A stretch of 11,753 nt of DNA from an uncultured Oscillospiraceae bacterium (GTDB lineage: Bacteria; Bacillota; Clostridia; Oscillospirales; Oscillospiraceae): positions 1 through 11,753 of the forward strand of contig CABVDR010000072.1 of NCBI GenBank assembly GCA_902497145.1. The letters run 5' to 3'. Position numbers and translations under genes: made by a program. This document shows, piece by piece, positions 6,980 to 11,753 of this stretch. Numbering within the stretch: the first letter of the stretch is position 1; each line of letters begins with the position of its first letter. Below the pieces are notes generated by a model. It saw only the letters and a list, made by a program, of their open reading frames with translations, ran no database searches and was not told the DNA's origin.

Positions 6980-8425
6980 TCAGGAAATTGCCATCCTTAT
7001 GCCCTTGATATAAGTGTATTCCTCCAGAGAATACCGGCTTCCATCCTTCCCTATTCCGCTGTTTTTACAGCCGCCGTGGGGAACCGCCGGTCCGGTTCCG
7101 GGGCCGTTTACATTGACGATGCCGAACTGGAGACCGCGGGTCAGCCGGTAGACTTGGCTCAGGTCGGTGGACCAGATGTAGGAGGAGAGGCCGTATTCCG
7201 TGTCGTTGGCCATGCGGATGGCCTCCTCCTCCGTGTCATAGGACATAAGGGCCAGCACGGGGCCGAAGACCTCCTCCCGGAACACCCGCATCTCCGGCAT
7301 CACCCCGGTAAGAATGGTGGGCAGGAAATAGAATCCGGATGTTTTGTCCGCAGGCCGGGTTCCGCCGCACGCCACACGGGCCCCCTTCTCTACCGCGTCC
7401 TCCACCAGCTGCTCCATTCGGGCAACCGCCGCCTCGTCAATAAGGGGACCGGTGTTGGCCTGCTCATCCAGCGTGCCACACTGGGCCCCGGAGGCAATTT
7501 CCGTGCACATCGCCAGAAATTCCCGGTACACGCTCCGGTGAACGAAGGCCCGCTGGGGCGCCACGCAGGTCTGGCCCGCGCAGCGCATTTTGTTCCCGAT
7601 CACATGGGCCGCGGCGGCGCTCAGGTCTGCGGAGGGAGTCACAATGACAGGGGCGTTTCCCCCTAGTTCCATGGAGAAGCGCTTTACGCTGGTGGTAGAA
7701 TCCCGTACCATGCGTAGACCGCCGGCGGTGGAGCCGATCATGGTGATCATGGCGGGGATGGGGCTCTCACACAGGGTGGTTCCGATCTCCCGGGCATCTC
7801 CAGCTACAAAGTTGATGACCCCCTTAGGGAACCCGATGCGGTGGAGGATCTCACCGAAATAGAGGGTGGAGAGAGGGGTCTTGGTGGCCGGCTTAATGAC
7901 TGCGGTACATCCCGACGCCAGAATGGGACCAAGCTTGGTGGCCAGGTTGTGCATGGGGAAATTCCAGGCCAGTGCGGCCACCACCACCCCCACCGGCTCC
8001 CGCACGGCTAGGAACATGTTTTTTCCCCCGGCGGCGTCCCTGATGCCCTGGGTGTGCTCACTCTTGGCCTGCTCCAGGAAGAAACTGAGGTAGCCGGTTA
8101 GACTGCCTGTTTCAAAGGCCGCGTGGGAGCGCAGCTTGCCGCTCTCTAGCATGAGCAGGTTGAGCAGGTTTTCGCTCTCACGCTGGATGGCGTCCCGCAA
8201 CTTCATCATCCAGGCGCCCCGTTCCTCCAGCGTCAGTGCGCTCCAGCCGGGGAAGGCGTCGCGGGCGGCCTCCAGCGCCTGCTGGGCCTGTTCCTTGGTG
8301 GCCAAGGCTATCTGAGCCACCGGTTCGCCATTGCCGGGGCAGCGAATTTGTGTGGTACGGCCCCGGCCGGATACCAGCTCGCCGTTGATATACTGACGAA
8401 AGTCATCGGTTGGAAGGGAATACAT
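6980..8425 (-). CDS. NAD(P)-dependent aldehyde dehydrogenase, succinate-semialdehyde-dehydrogenase-like
   Basis: Soluble aldehyde dehydrogenase of 481 residues, the normal family length, oxidising an aldehyde to a carboxylate with NAD(P)+. Motifs are all present: AWNFPMHN with the oxyanion-stabilising Asn (N155), cofactor-binding Lys in IKPATKTP (K178), GSTAGG (231-236), the general base Glu in MELGGN (E253), the nucleophile in CAGQTCVAP (C287) and EEVFGPV (384-390). The overall pattern is closest to the semialdehyde dehydrogenase group (GabD-like), but the substrate cannot be read from sequence. The ATG at 8425 has AGGGGG about 8 nt upstream, and the gene follows the aldo/keto reductase by 18 nt, so they are co-transcribed. 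Together they would interconvert alcohol, aldehyde and acid forms of an intermediate from the HyuAB reaction (inference). There is no truncation or missing catalytic residue. Confidence 0.93.
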   Translation of the reverse strand: MYSLPTDDFRQYINGELVSGRGRTTQIRCPGNGEPVAQIALATKEQAQQALEAARDAFPGWSALTLEERGAWMMKLRDAIQRESENLLNLLMLESGKLRSHAAFETGSLTGYLSFFLEQAKSEHTQGIRDAAGGKNMFLAVREPVGVVVAALAWNFPMHNLATKLGPILASGCTAVIKPATKTPLSTLYFGEILHRIGFPKGVINFVAGDAREIGTTLCESPIPAMITMIGSTAGGLRMVRDSTTSVKRFSMELGGNAPVIVTPSADLSAAAAHVIGNKMRCAGQTCVAPQRAFVHRSVYREFLAMCTEIASGAQCGTLDEQANTGPLIDEAAVARMEQLVEDAVEKGARVACGGTRPADKTSGFYFLPTILTGVMPEMRVFREEVFGPVLALMSYDTEEEAIRMANDTEYGLSSYIWSTDLSQVYRLTRGLQFGIVNVNGPGTGPAVPHGGCKNSGIGKDGSRYSLEEYTYIKGIRMAIS

Positions 8426-8443
8426 AAATTTGTCCCCCTTTTC

Positions 8444-9412
8444 TTAGCTGTAAATGTGGATCTTGGAAATGGCCTCGTCCAGCTCTTGCTTCTCCTGAAC
8501 GGTTAGCTCCCAGGCGGCGGCGGCACAGTTCTCCTCCGCCTCGGCCGCATTGCCTACGCCGGTGAGGACGGTGTGCATGTAGTCATGGGCAAGGGCCCAG
8601 TTAATGGCCACCTGGGCCACCGTGGCCTTGTGGGTCTCAGCGATGCCGTCCATGACCTTAAGCAGAGCCTGAATCTGGGAGAAGCCGGGCTCGGTGAACA
8701 TGGGGCCGTAGAAAGAGGCGCGCATATCCCCGTGGCCAAAGGTGGGTACCTCCCGGAACTGGCCGGTGAGGATGCCGCCGCCCAGAGAGCCATAACCCAT
8801 TGTGCCGCATCCCTGGCCGGCATAGTACTTCAGAACATCCTCCTTGGTGCGGTTGATCATATTGTAGGGATACTGAACAATATCCAGAACGCCGTCCGCC
8901 AGCAGGCGGTCTGCCAGGTCGCGCTCCAAATTGGACATGCCCAGGAAACGCACCTTCCCCGCGTTCTTCAGCTCCTTCATGCAGGCGATGGTCTCCTCGA
9001 TGGGGGTCCCCACCCGATCGTCCCAGTGCATGAGATAGCCGTCGATGTAGTCGGTCTGGAGCCGCTTCAGGCTGGCATCAATGGACTTGAGCATATTTTT
9101 CCGGCTGGAGTCCTTGATAGTGCCCTTGTCGCTGTCGTTGGGGTCCACAAATTCGCTGCCGAATTTGGTGATCAGAAATACCTTGTCCCGATATCCGCCC
9201 TGAAGGGCCTTGCCCAGGACCTCTTCCGAACCACCGGAAGCATAGATAGGGGCGGTGTCCACAATGTTTACGCCGCAGTCAATCATGGCGTGCACCGCTG
9301 CCACGGCGTCTTCCTGGGTGACGGCACCGAACTGCTTTCCACCCAGCGCCCAGGTGCCCAGACATAAAACGGAGATATCCTTGCCGGTGCTGCCGAATTT
9401 CTTGTAACGCAT
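8444..9412 (-). CDS. Aldo/keto reductase
   Basis: Soluble NAD(P)H-dependent oxidoreductase of 322 residues with a TIM-barrel fold, reducing carbonyls to alcohols or the reverse. The catalytic tetrad is complete: D52 and Y57 in VDTAPIY, K83 in ITKFG and H129 in YLMHWDD. Further family marks are LGTWALGG (18-25), SEEVLGKAL (62-70) and GMSNLERDLADRLL (starting about 158). The sequence belongs to the broad bacterial YhdN/IolS-like group, whose members act on varied sugars and aldehydes, so the substrate is open. AAAGGAAG lies 8 nt before the ATG at 9412. Spacing is 49 nt from hyuB upstream and 18 nt to the aldehyde dehydrogenase downstream, so it sits mid-operon. Nothing is truncated or unusual. 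Confidence 0.93.
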   Translation of the reverse strand: MRYKKFGSTGKDISVLCLGTWALGGKQFGAVTQEDAVAAVHAMIDCGVNIVDTAPIYASGGSEEVLGKALQGGYRDKVFLITKFGSEFVDPNDSDKGTIKDSSRKNMLKSIDASLKRLQTDYIDGYLMHWDDRVGTPIEETIACMKELKNAGKVRFLGMSNLERDLADRLLADGVLDIVQYPYNMINRTKEDVLKYYAGQGCGTMGYGSLGGGILTGQFREVPTFGHGDMRASFYGPMFTEPGFSQIQALLKVMDGIAETHKATVAQVAINWALAHDYMHTVLTGVGNAAEAEENCAAAAWELTVQEKQELDEAISKIHIYS

Positions 9413-9461
9413 CCAAAACGCTTCCTTTCTTTATTCATTAAATCGTTGCATGGACTTTTCG

Positions 9462-11168
9462 TCACGTTTTTCCGAACACTTCAATCTGGGCCAGATCCTC
9501 CTCGGTCAGCCCATAGTCCCGCAGAGCGCTCTCCGGGGTGATATATCCCTCCTCCAGGTCATGGACAATCAGAGCACGATCCCGCTCCAGGGGATTGCCG
9601 TAGCCGCCGGCCCCAGGCATCTGACAGCGGAGCACACCGCCGGATTTCAAGGTGGTACCGGATTTCTTGGAGTCAATCACCGCCTCCTGATCCGTTCCGG
9701 GATAGATGGTGATGACACCAGGTAGACCGGGCTGGCCGCCGAACAACCCCCAGGGCGGCGTTTTTTGCCGGTCGGCCTTGATGGTAAACTGGCTGTCATG
9801 GCCCAGGACCCGGATGTCCTTACTCATGGACAGGCCACCCCGGAACTTGCCGGGCCCGCCGGAATCCGGCACCAGGGTGTACTGCTCTACCATGTAAGGG
9901 AACTCAATCTCCATGCTCTCGATGGGGAGGTTGGAGGTGTTGGTCATGTGGACCTGGACACAGCTCAAGCCGTCCTTGTTGAACCGGGCGCCGGAGCCGC
10001 CGCCGAAGGTCTCCATATAGACGTAGTACTCGTGGGTCTTGGGGTCCACGCCGCCGAAGTAGACACCGGTGATGGAGCTGTTGCTCCCCGCCAGTACCTT
10101 GTGGGGCACCACTTGAGACATGGCGCCGAACACCATGTCGGCCACCCGCTGGGCTGTGTCGCTACGGCCAGCGCAGGCCGCCGGCTCGGTGCAGCCCAGG
10201 ATACAGCCCGGCCGTGTCTTAATCTGGATGGCCCGATAATAGCCTCCGTTGGCCGGCAGGGTGGGGTCCACAATGCTACGCACGCCATAGTAAACGGCGG
10301 CCCGCAAGGCGGACAGGGGGAGATTGATGGCCCCCTTTACCTGGTCCGGATTGTCAGTGAAGTCCAGGGTGATGTCCTGATCCTGAATCTCCACGGTGAC
10401 AGACAGCTTGATGGGACCGCTACCCACGCCGTCGGAGTCCAGATAGTCGGAGAAGGTGTGCACGCCGTTGGGAATCTCCGCCAGAGCCATGCGGATCTTC
10501 CGCTCGGAGTAGTCCAGCAGCTCCTCCATGCAGGCGGTGACAGTAGCGGTGCCGTAGCGGGTGCACACATCCTCCACCCGCTGCACGCCCTTGCGGTTGC
10601 AGGCAAACTGGGCGTTCAAGTCTCCCCGGCGGATGTGGTTGACCCGGCAGTTGAGGAGGATGAGGTTGAGGATGTCCTCCACCAGCTCCCCCTTCTGGAA
10701 AATCTTCACCGGGGGAATCCGGATGCCCTCGGCGTAGATGGAGTCGGAGTCGGCGGCATTGGAGCCGGGGACTCGGCCACCCACGTCGTTGTGGTGGGCG
10801 ATATTGGCAACATAGGCCACTACCTTGTCCTCGTAAAAGACGGGGGAGGCCACGGCGATGTCGGGCAGGTGGGTGCCGCCGCCGTTATAGGGGTCGTTGG
10901 CGATAAACATGTCTCCGGGATGGATTTGGTCGGGAGTAAAATTCTTTTTGATCTCTCCAATCAGGCCCAGCAGGGAGCCCAGGTGCATGGGAATATGTTC
11001 GGCTTGAGCGATGGTGTGGCCTTCCGCGTCGAACAGCGCGCAGGAGCAGTCCTTGCGCTCCTTGATGTTGGTGGAATATGCGGACTTGACCAGGACTGCG
11101 CCCATCTCCTCAGCGATGGACATGAAGGTGTTTCCAATGACCTCCAGCAGGATACCATCAATTTTCAC
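9462..11168 (-). CDS. hyuB: Hydantoinase/5-oxoprolinase family subunit B
   Basis: Subunit B of the HyuA/HyuB family, 568 residues. These enzymes use ATP to hydrolyse cyclic amides (5-oxoproline, N-methylhydantoin) or, in related members, to carboxylate ketones. Conserved blocks are the N-terminal LLEVIGNTFMSIAEEMG (7-23), NDPYNGGGTHLPD (91-103), ANIAHHNDVGGRVPG (121-135), YAEGIRIPP (145-153), the Gly-rich TFGGGSGARFNKDG and the C-terminal GAGGYGNPLERD. The start is GTG (11168-11166), overlapping the TGA of hyuA by 4 nt (GTGA), with a perfect AAAGGAGG 9 nt upstream inside hyuA, so the subunits are translationally coupled. Length is normal and no break is seen. Which reaction is catalysed is not decided by the sequence. 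The symporter of the glutamate family downstream makes 5-oxoproline to glutamate one attractive option (inference). Confidence 0.93.
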   Translation of the reverse strand: MKIDGILLEVIGNTFMSIAEEMGAVLVKSAYSTNIKERKDCSCALFDAEGHTIAQAEHIPMHLGSLLGLIGEIKKNFTPDQIHPGDMFIANDPYNGGGTHLPDIAVASPVFYEDKVVAYVANIAHHNDVGGRVPGSNAADSDSIYAEGIRIPPVKIFQKGELVEDILNLILLNCRVNHIRRGDLNAQFACNRKGVQRVEDVCTRYGTATVTACMEELLDYSERKIRMALAEIPNGVHTFSDYLDSDGVGSGPIKLSVTVEIQDQDITLDFTDNPDQVKGAINLPLSALRAAVYYGVRSIVDPTLPANGGYYRAIQIKTRPGCILGCTEPAACAGRSDTAQRVADMVFGAMSQVVPHKVLAGSNSSITGVYFGGVDPKTHEYYVYMETFGGGSGARFNKDGLSCVQVHMTNTSNLPIESMEIEFPYMVEQYTLVPDSGGPGKFRGGLSMSKDIRVLGHDSQFTIKADRQKTPPWGLFGGQPGLPGVITIYPGTDQEAVIDSKKSGTTLKSGGVLRCQMPGAGGYGNPLERDRALIVHDLEEGYITPESALRDYGLTEEDLAQIEVFGKT

Positions 11169-11753
11169 GCCTCGTCGCCTCCTTTCCCGTCGCCAAAGGC
11201 ATTTACAATCAGATTGCCGTGGATATCCACCTCAAACCAGGTGTTGGGCGGAATGACTGTGGTGGAGTCCATCTGCTCCACAATGCACGGGCCGTCCACA
11301 CGGGGACAGCGGCCGAATTTGCTTCTGTCGTAGACAGGGCAGCGAACCAGACCCGACTCCTCGAAGTAGACATCCCGATGGTCTATCACCGCTCCGGAGG
11401 GGGTCTCCATGTGCCCAGTCAGCTCGGCCAGTCGGGGCTTTTGCACCTGACCGATGGCCTCGCTGCGGAAGTTGACAAACTGAACGGGGGCGTTGGGATT
11501 GTAATAGCCGTAGTTCATCTCGTGGGCCCGGAAGAAATCTTCCTTCATTCGGTCCAGGTCCGCCTGATCCACCAGACCGGCGGGAATTTCCACCTGGAGC
11601 TCGTAGTTCTGTCCCACGTACCGCATCTCGGCCACGTTGTGGAATTGGCGCCGCTGCTCCGGGACGTTTTCCGAGGCCAGCCACCGGCTGCCCTCCTCCA
11701 TCAGCGGCAGAACCGCCTGGTTAATCTGCTCGGGCGTCGCCTGGTCGTAGGGG
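11165..11753 (-). CDS. hyuA: Hydantoinase/5-oxoprolinase family subunit A, C-terminal part (cut by window edge)
   Basis: Only the last 195 residues are inside the window; the frame is open to the right edge, so the Met at 11701 is internal, not a start. The visible part is the C-terminal domain of subunit A, with AEMRYVGQNYELQVEIP, FFRAHEMNYGYYNPNAPVQFVNFR and the final segment GPCIVEQMDSTTVIPPNTWFEVD, all typical of HyuA. The ATP-binding actin-like N-terminal domain lies outside. HyuA and HyuB act as a complex, with subunit A supplying ATP-dependent activation. The stop TGA shares bases with the GTG of hyuB, and the hyuB ribosome binding site lies in the last codons. The promoter of this operon must lie upstream of the window. 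Confidence 0.9.
   Translation of the reverse strand, partial: PYDQATPEQINQAVLPLMEEGSRWLASENVPEQRRQFHNVAEMRYVGQNYELQVEIPAGLVDQADLDRMKEDFFRAHEMNYGYYNPNAPVQFVNFRSEAIGQVQKPRLAELTGHMETPSGAVIDHRDVYFEESGLVRCPVYDRSKFGRCPRVDGPCIVEQMDSTTVIPPNTWFEVDIHGNLIVNAFGDGKGGDEA

Noticed and set aside
9765..11333. Plus-strand open frame of 522 codons opposite hyuB and the end of hyuA
   Set aside because: It is antisense to well-conserved coding sequence, its translation is dominated by Gly, Val, His and Asp with no recognisable motif, and such long shadow frames are expected in high-GC genes.
11165..11701. A complete 178-codon gene starting at 11701
   Set aside because: The frame stays open upstream to the window edge and the sequence matches the C-terminal domain of HyuA, so the Met at 11701 is internal.

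Overview
The window looks like chromosomal DNA of an anaerobic, fermentative Firmicute, most likely a gut Clostridia/Oscillospiraceae-type bacterium. The reasons are an [FeFe] hydrogenase, strong AGGAGG-type ribosome binding sites, a Y-family polymerase with a YolD-like partner, and high-GC coding sequence. Genus and species cannot be fixed from the sequence alone. All recognisable genes lie on the minus strand, so transcription runs from high to low coordinates. No rRNA, tRNA, CRISPR array or insertion sequence was seen.

From the right edge (upstream in transcription): the C-terminal third or so of hydantoinase/oxoprolinase subunit A (hyuA, cut by the window edge), subunit B (hyuB, GTG start overlapping the hyuA stop), an aldo/keto reductase and a semialdehyde-type aldehyde dehydrogenase are packed with 4-nt overlap, 49 nt and 18 nt between them, so they read as one operon. 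A 100-nt gap with a GC-rich hairpin follows, then a GltS-family sodium/carboxylate symporter of lower GC. After another 79-nt gap containing a perfect 9-bp inverted repeat come two overlapping genes: a fusion of a NuoF-type iron-sulfur domain with a GltD-like flavoprotein, and a five-cluster [FeFe] hydrogenase. A plausible intrinsic terminator closes this block.

The last block has its own promoter and encodes a Y-family translesion polymerase followed, with ATGA overlap, by a YolD-like protein cut by the left edge. As given, the polymerase gene carries a +1 frameshift in a run of six G (minus strand) at codon 24. This separates the catalytic Asp near the N-terminus from the rest of the protein.

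Taken together the right-hand nine kilobases suggest a catabolic unit. HyuAB would open a cyclic amide or activate/carboxylate a substrate at ATP cost, the reductase and dehydrogenase would handle carbonyl intermediates, GltS would move an organic anion, and the hydrogenase plus flavoprotein would dispose of reducing equivalents as H2, probably from NAD(P)H. This pathway reading is inference. The individual family assignments are much firmer.
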